Shown piece after piece: positions 1-8,044 of a stretch of DNA of 13,774 nucleotides. This stretch comes from Spirochaetaceae bacterium (GTDB lineage Bacteria > Spirochaetota > Spirochaetia > Treponematales > Breznakiellaceae), in assembly GCA_031275595.1 (NCBI GenBank), contig JAISOO010000095.1, positions 1-13,774 on the forward strand, read 5' to 3'. Below the pieces are notes generated by a model. The model saw nothing but the letters and a program-made list of their open reading frames with translations. It searched no databases and was not told the DNA's origin. Within the stretch, counting starts at the first letter, position 1. The number at the start of each line of letters is the position of its first letter. The position numbers were made by a program, and so were the translations under genes.

Positions 1-923
<923 letters not shown>

Positions 924-927
<4 letters not shown>

Positions 928-1229
928 GCCGGAATTTCATCACCCTTAGAATTTTCCTCCTCAACGGAAATTTGCCGGTCCACCATTTTGAAGAAGGGGA
1001 ACCAGATAAGGGTGGTTACGGCGATAAGGACCGCCTGCAGCAGGGCCGTCTGCCAGCCCTGGGCCAGGAACCCCGATACTATCTGCGGCATCGTCCAGTT
1101 TACTCCGGTGCCGGTAAGGCGTGGCACGATGCCCAGGGCGATGGCGAAATAGCTGAGGGAGGTACACACGATGGGGGAGAGGACATAGGGTATGAAGAGC
1201 AGCGGGTTAAGCATGATGGGGACGCCAGA
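924..1229 (-). pseudogene. PTS cellobiose/lactose-family EIIC, C-terminal fragment
   Basis: EIIC is the membrane channel that moves beta-glucosides during PTS phosphorylation. The minus frame reads GVPIMLNPLLFIPYVLSPIV, then a hydrophobic segment with GIVPRLTG, then NWTMPQIVSGFLAQGWQTAL and LIWFPFFKMVDRQ, which is the usual C-terminus of the lactose/cellobiose EIIC family. Roughly 100 of about 430 residues remain. An ATG at 1214 exists, but homology runs past it to about 1226-1229 (GVPI), so it is an internal methionine and not the true start. Upstream the sequence becomes the 5'-truncated regulator on the other strand. The gene ends in an ATGA overlap with the next fragment. Confidence 0.85.
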
Positions 1230-2194
1230 ACACCTGGCTGACTTCCTTTTCCATATCCTCTCTTCTGGGCATATCCATGCGCAGCGTTAAAACGTATATA
1301 AGCGATATCAATGCCGCCTATCCCGGACTCATTGTTTCTTCCCGCAACGGCTTTCTTGTTGAGGACAAAAGAAGGCTTGCAAAAATTTTGCAGACGGCAA
1401 AATCCGGCGTTTTACGGCAGCAGGGTATCGAGGATCGGAAAAAATACATCCTCCGAAAACTGCTGCTTGAACAGGAACAGTACGATCTGGATATGCTTGC
1501 GGATGACCTGGCCATTTCTCCGGTTACGCTGATGAAAGAACTCTCCGGCCTGAACGGCGAACTTTCCGAATATGAATTGTCCCTTAAAACCAGAAACAAT
1601 ATGGTAAGTATCACCGGGCCGGAAGCCAATAAAAAAAGATGATAAGCAAGCTGATATACGAGGATGCCAGCGAATCCTTTTTAAGCATCCGGCTGATACA
1701 GGATTACCTGCCCCGCTACGATCTCGCGGAACTGCGGAAAATTGCATTCTCTTGCCTGCGGAAGCATCATTATTTTATAGACGATTTTTCCATGATGAAC
1801 CTATTCCAACATCGCCATGCCCCATCCCCTGGAGATGTGTGCCTTCACCTCCGTTGTCGGAGTATCCCTGCATCCCCACGGCATTACCTGGAACAGCACC
1901 AGGGTAAACATTGTTTTCCTGCTGGCCATCAACAGCCGGGATCGCCTTTTTTTCAAGGATGAGGCTTTCCCAAAACTTCAGTTTTTGGGAAAGCAGCCTT
2001 AGATTTAGAGGAAAAAGCGGGCTTTAGACCGCTTTTTCAAGAGCATTTCCTAAAACCAACCGGGTTTTGGGAAATGCTCGGACATATTTGATTTTATTAC
2101 CGAAATTATCTCTGACGAACACAACCTGAAGATCATTTTGGAGGCAAAAACCTTCGACACGTTTATCGACCTCCTCGTTTCCTTCGCGAAATAG
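1217..2194 (+). pseudogene. BglG/LicR-type PTS regulator (HTH-PRD-EIIA), multiply broken
   Basis: This family controls sugar operons through a helix-turn-helix, PRD domains phosphorylated by HPr/EII, and a C-terminal EIIA-like domain. Four pieces are visible. (1) From about 1226, QNTWLTS then LLGISMRSVKTYISDIN is the HTH, without its N-terminus or a normal start. It continues to TRNNMVSITGPEANKKR, stop at 1642. (2) A frame change at an A7 run (1631-1637) leads to MISKLIYEDASESFLSIRLI and DDFSMMNL, the start of PRD1. (3) Near 1800 the text jumps to NIAMPHPLEMCAFTSVVGVS, an EIIA domain, so PRD1's end, PRD2 and any EIIB-like part are gone. (4) A 119-bp repeat (1961-2079) splits EIIA; after it the domain resumes IFDFITEIISDEHNLKIILE and ends at TAG 2192-2194. 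Non-functional. It is divergent from the operon it probably controlled. Confidence 0.88.
1961..2079 (+). mobile_element. 119-bp three-hairpin MITE-like element, copy 1 (in EIIA domain)
   Basis: The 119 bp match the copy at 7914-8032 at 114 of 119 positions by eye. The ends form imperfect terminal inverted repeats (left gaggctttcccaaaac; right end reversed gagcatttcccaaaac; 14/16). Three hairpins follow one another: 1964-1994 (12-bp stem GCTTTCCCAAAA), 2012-2037 (9-bp stem AAAAAGCGG) and 2041-2079 (17-bp stem, one mismatch). Flanks are GGAT on the left and GGAC on the right, a 4-bp target duplication with one change. Removing the element plus one 4-bp copy joins the interrupted EIIA domain as ...FFKD-IFDF.... 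It has no coding capacity, so any movement would need a transposase encoded elsewhere. Confidence 0.85.
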
Positions 2195-2223
2195 GCCTGT
2201 CCGGAAACAGAAGCCCCACCGGC

Positions 2224-3498
2224 TTAAATCACCGCGCCGGGGTAGAGGACCGCGTTTTTGGGGATCACGATGATACCGTCCACGATGTAGTAATGGCCGT
2301 AGTTGCCGTCGATCCGGGGGATGGCGTCTACCCCGATACGGCTGCCCTCGCCGATACAGGCGTTTTTGTCGATGATCGCCCCTTTAACAATGGCCCCCCG
2401 GCCTATGCCTATGTTGGGGACCCGGGCTTCGGCGTTCTGCTGCTTCTGGACCTCCGATTCATAATAATCCGCCCCCATACAAATAACCCCGTTGAGGCTT
2501 GCCCCGGACTCGATGATGGTCCTGACCCCGACAATGGAATTGGTGATCGAGGCATTGGTGATGATGCAGCCCTCGGCTGCTATGGACTGGTTCATATTGC
2601 TAAAATTCATCTTTGAGGGGGGAAGGTTCCGCATATGGGTATAGATGGGGTTTTCCTCATCATAAAAATCGAATTTGGGACGCAGGGTGGTAAGGTCCAG
2701 GTTTGCCTCGTAAAAGCTCCGAATCGTTCCAATATCTTCCCAATAACCGTCAAAAAGATAGGCGTTCACCTTGAGCTTGTTGATGGCCATGGGAATAATC
2801 TCCTTGCCGAAATCGGTGAGTTCATTGGCGAGGCAATTCTCCATGGCGTCGGCGTTAAACACATAGATCCCCATGGAACCTAAATATTCATCCCCCTTGC
2901 CGGTTTTATCCTGCCGCAGCTCGGAAGGGATCTTAAAGTCGGAAATATCCTTGACGGGCCCGGGTTTCTCCAGAAATTCGGTGATCTCATTGTTTTTATT
3001 CGCCTTGAGGATCCCCAACTGACTCGCCTCTTCCCTGCCCACGGCGGTGGCGGCAATGGTAATCGCCGCCCCGGAATCCTGGTGTTTTTCCAGGAGCTCC
3101 TTCAGATCCATGCGGTAGAGCTGATCCCCGGAGAGGATGATGTAATACTTGGGGTTTTGGGTTCTGAAGTGGATGAAATTTTTCCGTACCGCGTCGGCGG
3201 TGCCCTCGTACCACCCGGAATGTTCAAAGGTCTGTTCCGCCGCAAGAATTTCCACAAAACCCCTGGTAAAGGAATCAAATACGTAGGTTTGGGACAAATG
3301 CAGATGGAGGGACGCGGAATTAAACTGGGTAAGGATGTATATCTGCCTAAAATCAGCGTTAATACAATTTGAAATGGGAATATCCACCAGACGGAATCTT
3401 CCCCCAAAAGGAACAGCCGGTTTTGCCCTGGATTGGGTCAAGGGGAATAAGCGGGTCCCTTTTCCTCCTCCAAGCACAATAGACAAAACTTCGGACAT
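2224..3498 (-). CDS. glgC: Glucose-1-phosphate adenylyltransferase
   Basis: GlgC makes ADP-glucose from glucose-1-phosphate and ATP, the committed step of bacterial glycogen synthesis in the cytoplasm. The 424-residue product has the usual length. It starts MSEVLSIVLGGGKGTRLFPL, which holds the nucleotide-binding GGGKGTRL loop, followed by FGGRFRLVDIPISNCIN. Further on are WYEGTADAVRKN, SGDQLYRMD, FLEKP (sugar-phosphate-binding lysine), YWEDIGTIRSF and a C-terminal left-handed beta-helix (IGIGRGAIVKGAIIDKNACI), ending GAVI. The GTADAVRKN form resembles plant and cyanobacterial enzymes, as is common in spirochaetes. The ATG is preceded by a strong GAGGAGGT ribosome site. It is a lone gene, convergent with the dead regulator and divergent from mrfA; no other glg gene is in view. 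Confidence 0.97.
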   Translation of the reverse strand: MSEVLSIVLGGGKGTRLFPLTQSRAKPAVPFGGRFRLVDIPISNCINADFRQIYILTQFNSASLHLHLSQTYVFDSFTRGFVEILAAEQTFEHSGWYEGTADAVRKNFIHFRTQNPKYYIILSGDQLYRMDLKELLEKHQDSGAAITIAATAVGREEASQLGILKANKNNEITEFLEKPGPVKDISDFKIPSELRQDKTGKGDEYLGSMGIYVFNADAMENCLANELTDFGKEIIPMAINKLKVNAYLFDGYWEDIGTIRSFYEANLDLTTLRPKFDFYDEENPIYTHMRNLPPSKMNFSNMNQSIAAEGCIITNASITNSIVGVRTIIESGASLNGVICMGADYYESEVQKQQNAEARVPNIGIGRGAIVKGAIIDKNACIGEGSRIGVDAIPRIDGNYGHYYIVDGIIVIPKNAVLYPGAVI

Positions 3499-3675
3499 AT
3501 GTTACCTCCTCATGGCTCTGTTTTTTGAAATTGAAGCTTGTTCCAAAACGCGGATCAGCCTTGAACAAACTCCGGGAAAACCCCGTAAGTCCCGTTTAAG
3601 CCGGTACGATTTTTAATCTGAGCCGGTTCTCAAGCCCGATTGCCTTGAAACAGCCGCGGATATTCATCCTTTTCC

Positions 3676-3704
3676 AGTATAAATCCTTTTTTCCAATCTG
3701 TCGA
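3676..3704 (-). promoter_or_regulatory. Sigma-70-type promoter for glgC
   Basis: On the minus strand TCGACA (3704-3699, 5/6 to consensus) is followed by a 17-bp spacer and TATACT (3681-3676, 5/6). Transcription would begin near 3669 and leave a leader of about 170 nt before the glgC ATG at 3498. Assigned from pattern alone. Confidence 0.55.
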
Positions 3705-3707
3705 TAC

Positions 3708-3737
3708 TTTACCTTTGTTCTTTCTTATTGATAGAAT
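3708..3737 (+). promoter_or_regulatory. Possible promoter for mrfA with a leaderless start
   Basis: TTTACC (3708-3713, 4/6) and TAGAAT (3732-3737, 5/6) are 18 bp apart. The expected start point is about 3744-3745, which coincides with the ATG of mrfA at 3745. No purine-rich ribosome site stands before that ATG. It would lie almost back to back with the glgC promoter. Confidence 0.35.
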
Positions 3738-3744
3738 AAATTTT

Positions 3745-6129
3745 ATGGATAACGCCCTTGTATTGGAAAAAATCCTGCGGGATCCGGCCTTTGCCCCCTA
3801 CATCGTCGAGGAGCGGGTCCTGGAAGCCTCCGGCGGCGAGACGGTCCCCTTTCCGCCGGAGCTGAACGGCGCCATCGCCGGGGCCCTGCGGCAGCGGGGG
3901 ATTGAGGGGATCTATACCCATCAGGGGGAGGTCTGGGAACAGGCGCGCCGGGGCCGGAACGTGGTGGTGGTTACCCCTACCGCCTCGGGGAAAACCCTCT
4001 GCTACAACCTGCCGGTACTCCAGACCCTGTTGGCCGATGAAAAGGCCCGGGCCCTTTACCTCTTCCCCACCAAGGCCCTCTCCCAGGATCAGCAGGCGGA
4101 ACTCAACGAAATCGTCCCCCTGCTCCAGGGAGGGGGAAAGCCTTCCCCCTGCGGCGCACCAGGTTGCGCCGCACCCCCTTCTCCGGGGGCTCCGCCCCCA
4201 AGCCCCCGGCCTGTGCCGGTTAAAGTCTCAACCTACGACGGGGATACCCCGGATTCCCTTCGGGTCGCCGCCCGGGACGGGGGGCGGATCATCATCTCCA
4301 ACCCCGACATGCTCCATGGGGGGATTCTCCCTAACCATCCCAAATGGATAAAGTTTTTTTCCGGGCTCAGATACGTGGTTATCGATGAAGCCCACGCCTA
4401 CCGGGGGGTCCTGGGGAGCCACGTGGCGGATGTGATCCGCCGGCTCCGGCGGGTGGCGGCCTTTTACGGCGCGGCCCCCCAATTCATCCTCTGTTCCGCC
4501 ACCATCGCCAACCCCCGGGAGCTGGCGGAAACCCTGATCGGCGCCGGGGTAACCCTGGTCGACAAAAACGGCGCCCCCCGGGGGGAAAAGCGGGTGATCC
4601 TCTACAATCCGCCTTTAGTGGACGCGGTCCAGGGGATCCGCCGTTCGGTGGTTACCGAAAGCCGGCGGTGGATGCTGGCCTTTCTCAAGGCGGGGATCAA
4701 GACCATCCTTTTCGCCCACTCCCGGATAAAGGCCGAGGTGGCGGCCTCATACGTCAACGAGGACCTGGCCAACCTCTACACCGATAATTCCCGGATCCGG
4801 GTGGAAGCATACCGGGGGGGGCTGCTTCCCAATGAGCGGCGGGAAATAGAGCGGGGCCTTCGGGAGGGGACCATCCGGGGAGTGGTGTCCTCCAACGCCC
4901 TGGAACTGGGCATAGAGATCGGCGGTCTTGACGCCTCGGTGGTGGCGGGTTTCCCCGGCTCCTTCAATTCCTTCTGGCAGCAGTCGGGCCGGGCGGGAAG
5001 GCGGGGGGGCGTTTCGGTTTCGGTCTTTGTGGCCTCCGCCTCCCCCCTGGATCAGTTCATTATGAACGATCCGGAATGGTTTTTCAGAAAAAGCGCCGAG
5101 GAGGCCCGGCTGGACCCGGATAACCCCTATATCCTCACGGATCACGTAAAATGCGCGGCCTTCGAGCTGCCCTTTCGGGACGAGGTGATGGAAAAGGGGG
5201 AAGAACCCTTCGGGAAAGGGGCCGCCGAGGTACTGGCCTATCTGGAGGAAGAGGGCATTGTCCGGCATACCGGGGGCAGCGGTCCCGGGGGGGGGCGCTG
5301 GCACTGGGCGGACCGGTCTTTTCCCGCGGAGGGGATCAGCCTCAGGTCCGCCACGGCGGACAACGTGGTGATTGTGGACACCACCAAGGGCCGGAACGTG
5401 GTGATTGGGGAGATGGACCGTCCCAGCGCCAAGGAGCTGATCTTCGAAAACGCGGTCTACCTCCACCGGGGCCGGCAGTACCTGGTACAATCCCTGGACA
5501 TCGAGAACCGGAAGTGCCTGGTGGCCGAAGCCGAGGTAAACTATTTTACCGACGGACTGGTGAAAACCGATATCAAAGTTTTAACCGAGGACGAGGCCTT
5601 TCGATACGGGGAAGCGGCCCGGGGCATGGTCGGCGATGTCCTCGTCCGGTCCCAGGCGGCGAAATTCAAGAAGATCCGCTTCCACACCCACGAAAATATC
5701 GGTTACGGCGACATCCGCCTCCCCGAGGAGGAGATGCAGACCCGGGCTCTGGCGCTGCTTTTCGGTCCCGAATCCGCCGGGGGAAAAGCCCTGGCGGAAT
5801 TCGGCGAGGAAGAAGCCGGTTCGGCCCTGGCCGGGGCGGGGACCCTGATAAAAAACATTGCCCCGGTGTTTCTCCTCTGCGATCCCCGGGATATCGGCAT
5901 GGCGGAACGGGTCCGGGACCCCCATTTCGGCATCCCCGCCCTGTACATCTACGACAAGTACCCCGGCGGCACCGGTTTGGCGGAGGCCCTGGCCCGGCGG
6001 GCGGAGGATCTGTTCCGGTCGATCCGCGCGGCGGTGGACCGCTGTCCCTGTAAATCCGGCTGCCCCTCCTGTGTAGGTCCCGGAGGAAACAAGGCGGGGA
6101 CCCTCTGTTTCCTGGACGTCCTGGGCTGA
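3745..6129 (+). CDS. mrfA: DEAH-box helicase with C-terminal zinc motif, MrfA/YprA family
   Basis: In Bacillus subtilis MrfA is a 3'-5' DNA helicase that works with MrfB in repair of mitomycin-type lesions; this role is carried over by family. From ATG 3745 the product has 794 residues. Visible in order are TPTASGKTLCYNLP (motif I, about 80-90), VIDEAHAYRGV (DEAH, about 212), CSATIANP (motif III, about 250), SSNALELGIEIGGLDASVV and QQSGRAGRRGG (motif VI, about 412), then the DUF1998/MZB region ending CPCKSGCPSC (four zinc-ligand cysteines, about 767-776). A TTG at 3715 would add 10 residues; ATG 3745 gives the usual N-terminus (MDNALVLEKILRDP). Residues about 129-154 are a proline-rich insert encoded by palindromes, absent from the motif spacing expected. 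mrfB follows 3 bp after the stop. Confidence 0.93.
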   Translation: MDNALVLEKILRDPAFAPYIVEERVLEASGGETVPFPPELNGAIAGALRQRGIEGIYTHQGEVWEQARRGRNVVVVTPTASGKTLCYNLPVLQTLLADEKARALYLFPTKALSQDQQAELNEIVPLLQGGGKPSPCGAPGCAAPPSPGAPPPSPRPVPVKVSTYDGDTPDSLRVAARDGGRIIISNPDMLHGGILPNHPKWIKFFSGLRYVVIDEAHAYRGVLGSHVADVIRRLRRVAAFYGAAPQFILCSATIANPRELAETLIGAGVTLVDKNGAPRGEKRVILYNPPLVDAVQGIRRSVVTESRRWMLAFLKAGIKTILFAHSRIKAEVAASYVNEDLANLYTDNSRIRVEAYRGGLLPNERREIERGLREGTIRGVVSSNALELGIEIGGLDASVVAGFPGSFNSFWQQSGRAGRRGGVSVSVFVASASPLDQFIMNDPEWFFRKSAEEARLDPDNPYILTDHVKCAAFELPFRDEVMEKGEEPFGKGAAEVLAYLEEEGIVRHTGGSGPGGGRWHWADRSFPAEGISLRSATADNVVIVDTTKGRNVVIGEMDRPSAKELIFENAVYLHRGRQYLVQSLDIENRKCLVAEAEVNYFTDGLVKTDIKVLTEDEAFRYGEAARGMVGDVLVRSQAAKFKKIRFHTHENIGYGDIRLPEEEMQTRALALLFGPESAGGKALAEFGEEEAGSALAGAGTLIKNIAPVFLLCDPRDIGMAERVRDPHFGIPALYIYDKYPGGTGLAEALARRAEDLFRSIRAAVDRCPCKSGCPSCVGPGGNKAGTLCFLDVLG
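4132..4207. repeat. G+C-rich palindrome cluster inside mrfA
   Basis: Inverted repeats stand end to end: GGGGGAA/TTCCCCC (4132-4149), TGCGGCGCA/TGCGCCGCA (4150-4173, 9 bp perfect), CCCCC/GGGGG (4174-4189) and GGGGG/CCCCC (4185-4199), then another C run to 4207. Read in the mrfA frame it gives a Gly/Pro/Ala/Ser-rich stretch (GGGKPSPCGAPGCAAPPSPG and on) between the helicase motifs PTKALSQDQ and VSTYDGDTP. It looks like an intergenic palindromic repeat that entered a coding region in frame. Confidence 0.7.
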
Positions 6130-6132
6130 CCG

Positions 6133-7377
6133 ATGGGACAGAACCTGCGGGCCCGGCTGCAGCGGATCCGGAACACCCCCTTCCCCAAGGCCGAGCCGCC
6201 CCCGCGGAGAGCAGAGACCCTGTCCCTGGGTCCGGAGTGGCAGGAGGCGGGTTATCAAACCCTCAAGCGGACGGAGGTGCTGGATCTGCCCCTCTCCGTG
6301 GATTTTCCCCTGCCCCGGTCCCTGCCGATCCTGATCCCCGATCTCCTCCGCTATCCTCCGGAGGGGGTGCTCCCCGGCCCGGAGGATATGGTTTTTTTCG
6401 ACCTGGAAACTACAGGCATTTCCCGGGGGGCCGGTACGGCGGCCTTCCTTGCCGCCTTCGGCCGTTTTGTATCCTCCGGGCCGCCGCCTCTCCGGCTCCG
6501 GCTGGATCAGTACCTGCTTCTGGACTATCCCGGGGAGGGGGATTTTCTTCAGGCCCTGCTTCCGGAGTTCGGGCCCTGCCCGAAGCCGCCCCTGGTCATC
6601 ACCTACAACGGCAAGACCTTTGATTCCCAGATCCTCGCAAGCCGGTGCGTCATGATGGGGATCCGGCCTCCGGCTTATTATCAGGGGGATCTCCTCCACC
6701 CCGCCCGCCGGCTCTGGAAGGGGATCCTGCCCTCCTGCTCCCAGGGGGAGATTGAAACCGCCGTGCTGGGCCTGGACCGTACCGGGGATGTTAGCGGCGC
6801 CCTGGCCCCGGACATATGGTTTTCCTTCCTGAAATCCGCCGATCCCCGGCCCTTGCTGGAGATTTGCGGCCATAACCGGCGGGACATCCTGGGGCTGGCG
6901 GGTCTTTTTTCGGCCCTGGTTCGGATTGCCGAAGATCCCCTCCCTGCGCGGGCTATATTCCGCTATGATATTGAAGCCCTGGCCCTGCGGTGGCGGGAAT
7001 TCCTGGCAAAAATCCGGAACCGGGATTTCGGGGGGGCCGCCCTTGAGACAGGCCGGAAGCTCCTGGCCGCCGCCGCCGAGGAGCACCCCCGGGCAGCCCT
7101 GGTTTTTGCCCAGGATCTCTTGCGGCAAGGCAGCGGCGGGGAGGGCCGGCGGAGGCTCCTGGGGATAGCCCGGGGGAAGTACGGCGATCCTTTCCGGGCT
7201 GCCGCATACCGGGCTTTGGCCGTGGACGCCGAGTGGCGGCGGAAGGTCCCCGGGGAAGCCCTCGCCCTGGTAGAGGAAGCCCTGGCCCTGACGGATGCCG
7301 GGGAAGGGCAGCGGAGGGATTTTCTCCGCCGGGGGGAACGGCTCCGCCGGCAGCTTGGCCGGAAAACCCGGGGGTAA
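6133..7377 (+). CDS. mrfB: DEDD-type exonuclease with TPR-like tail, MrfB/YprB family
   Basis: MrfB is the metal-dependent exonuclease partner of the MrfA helicase in Bacillus subtilis. This 414-residue product has the RNase H-like exonuclease core: VFFDLETTGIS (Asp and Glu of Exo I, about residues 86-93), LVITYNGKTFDSQIL (Exo II Asp, about 157-165), and CGHNRRDILGLAGL (His and Asp of Exo III, about 246-251). The last 140 residues are alanine/leucine/arginine-rich helices (DFGGAALETGRKLLAAA, EALALVEEALALTDAGEGQR) that fit TPR-like repeats. ATG 6133 comes 3 bp after the mrfA stop, so the two are co-transcribed and probably coupled; the acetyltransferase starts 5 bp after this stop. Family identity is good by motif and by the mrfA neighbour; activity is inferred. 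Confidence 0.87.
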   Translation: MGQNLRARLQRIRNTPFPKAEPPPRRAETLSLGPEWQEAGYQTLKRTEVLDLPLSVDFPLPRSLPILIPDLLRYPPEGVLPGPEDMVFFDLETTGISRGAGTAAFLAAFGRFVSSGPPPLRLRLDQYLLLDYPGEGDFLQALLPEFGPCPKPPLVITYNGKTFDSQILASRCVMMGIRPPAYYQGDLLHPARRLWKGILPSCSQGEIETAVLGLDRTGDVSGALAPDIWFSFLKSADPRPLLEICGHNRRDILGLAGLFSALVRIAEDPLPARAIFRYDIEALALRWREFLAKIRNRDFGGAALETGRKLLAAAAEEHPRAALVFAQDLLRQGSGGEGRRRLLGIARGKYGDPFRAAAYRALAVDAEWRRKVPGEALALVEEALALTDAGEGQRRDFLRRGERLRRQLGRKTRG

Positions 7378-7382
7378 GGGAT

Positions 7383-7826
7383 ATGGAAAAGGACATCGCC
7401 ATACGGGTAATGACCAGGGAGGATTACCCCGCCGTGTATAAGCTCTGGAAAGCGGTCCCCGGTATAGGGCTGCGGAGTCTGGACGATACGGAACAGGGGA
7501 TAGCCCGTTTTTTGGCGCGGAATCCCGGCGCCTGTTTTGTCGCGGAGGCCGCCGGGGAAGTGGCCGGGGCGGTCTTATGCGGTTATGACGGCCGCCGGGC
7601 TTATATCTACCATACCGCGGTACGGAAGGAATACCGGCGCCGGGGTATCGGGAGGGCCCTGGTCCAGGCGGTAGAAGCCGCCGTGGCCGGGGCGGGAATC
7701 ACCAAAATCGCCCTGGCAGCCTATAAAACCAACGAGGCGGGGAACCGCTTTTGGGAAAAAGCCGGATTTTTGCCCCGGGAAGACCTGGTCTACCGGGATA
7801 AAAGCATCAACCGGGAAAACCGGTAG
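7383..7826 (+). CDS. GNAT-family N-acetyltransferase
   Basis: The product is 147 residues, a single GNAT domain. It begins MEKDIAIRVMTREDYPAVYK, followed by GIGLRSLDDTEQGIARFLARNP. The acetyl-CoA-binding motif A is clear: YIYHTAVRKEYRRRGIGRAL, which contains the R-R-x-G-I-G-R/A loop. Motif B follows as ALAAYKTNEAGNRFWEKAGF. GIGLRSLDD is seen in small GNATs of the YpeA type, and the substrate cannot be read from sequence. The ATG is 5 bp after the mrfB stop with a GGTAAGGG ribosome site overlapping that stop, so it is the third gene of the mrfAB transcript. A link to DNA repair is possible only by association. Confidence 0.9.
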   Translation: MEKDIAIRVMTREDYPAVYKLWKAVPGIGLRSLDDTEQGIARFLARNPGACFVAEAAGEVAGAVLCGYDGRRAYIYHTAVRKEYRRRGIGRALVQAVEAAVAGAGITKIALAAYKTNEAGNRFWEKAGFLPREDLVYRDKSINRENR

Positions 7827-7865
7827 AAAAGGGCACGTTTTTTTGTTATTTTGTGTTCCGGAGAC

Positions 7866-7895
7866 TTGACATTTTTTTTGATTACAGGATAAGTT
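7866..7895 (+). promoter_or_regulatory. Probable promoter of tRNA-Phe, displaced by the repeat
   Basis: A perfect TTGACA (7866-7871) is followed by a T-rich tract and, 18 bp on, TAAGTT (7890-7895, weak), with TATAAA at 7895-7900 as a poorly spaced alternative. If the 119-bp repeat and one 4-bp duplication are removed, the tRNA would start about 20 nt beyond this -10 region, a usual arrangement for a tRNA promoter. The -35 is convincing; the exact -10 is not. Confidence 0.45.
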
Positions 7896-7913
7896 ATAAA
7901 ACATCAGATAAGC

Positions 7914-8032
7914 GAGGCTTTCCCAAAACTTCAGTTTTTGGGAAAGCAACCATAGATTTATGGGAAAAAGCGGGCTTTAGACCGCTTTTTCAAGAGCATT
8001 TCCGAAAACCAACCGGGTTTTGGGAAATGCTC
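7914..8032 (+). mobile_element. 119-bp three-hairpin MITE-like element, copy 2 (before tRNA-Phe)
   Basis: Same length and orientation as the copy at 1961-2079, with 5 differences. Hairpins: 7917-7947 (12-bp perfect stem, 7-nt loop), 7965-7990 (9-bp perfect stem, 8-nt loop) and 7994-8032 (17-bp stem, one mismatch, 5-nt loop). It is flanked by a perfect 4-bp direct repeat AAGC (7910-7913 and 8033-8036). It stands between a TTGACA promoter and the tRNA, only 12 bp before the tRNA, so it would be transcribed as part of the pre-tRNA leader. Confidence 0.88.
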
Positions 8033-8044
8033 AAGCGTTTGTTT

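Noticed and set aside
2205..2226. Hairpin AAGCC/GGCTT at the end of glgC as a terminator
   Set aside because: The stem is only 5 bp, overlaps the stop codon and lacks a proper T run; too weak to call.
5581..7128. Minus-strand open frame of 515 codons opposite mrfA and mrfB
   Set aside because: It is rich in Pro, Gly and Arg, as expected for an antisense shadow of G+C-rich genes; both plus-strand genes carry full catalytic motifs.
7914..8032. The hairpin-rich repeat as a CRISPR array or small-RNA gene
   Set aside because: There are no regularly spaced identical repeats with unique spacers; the two copies are 6 kb apart with target-site duplications, which fits a transposable unit better.
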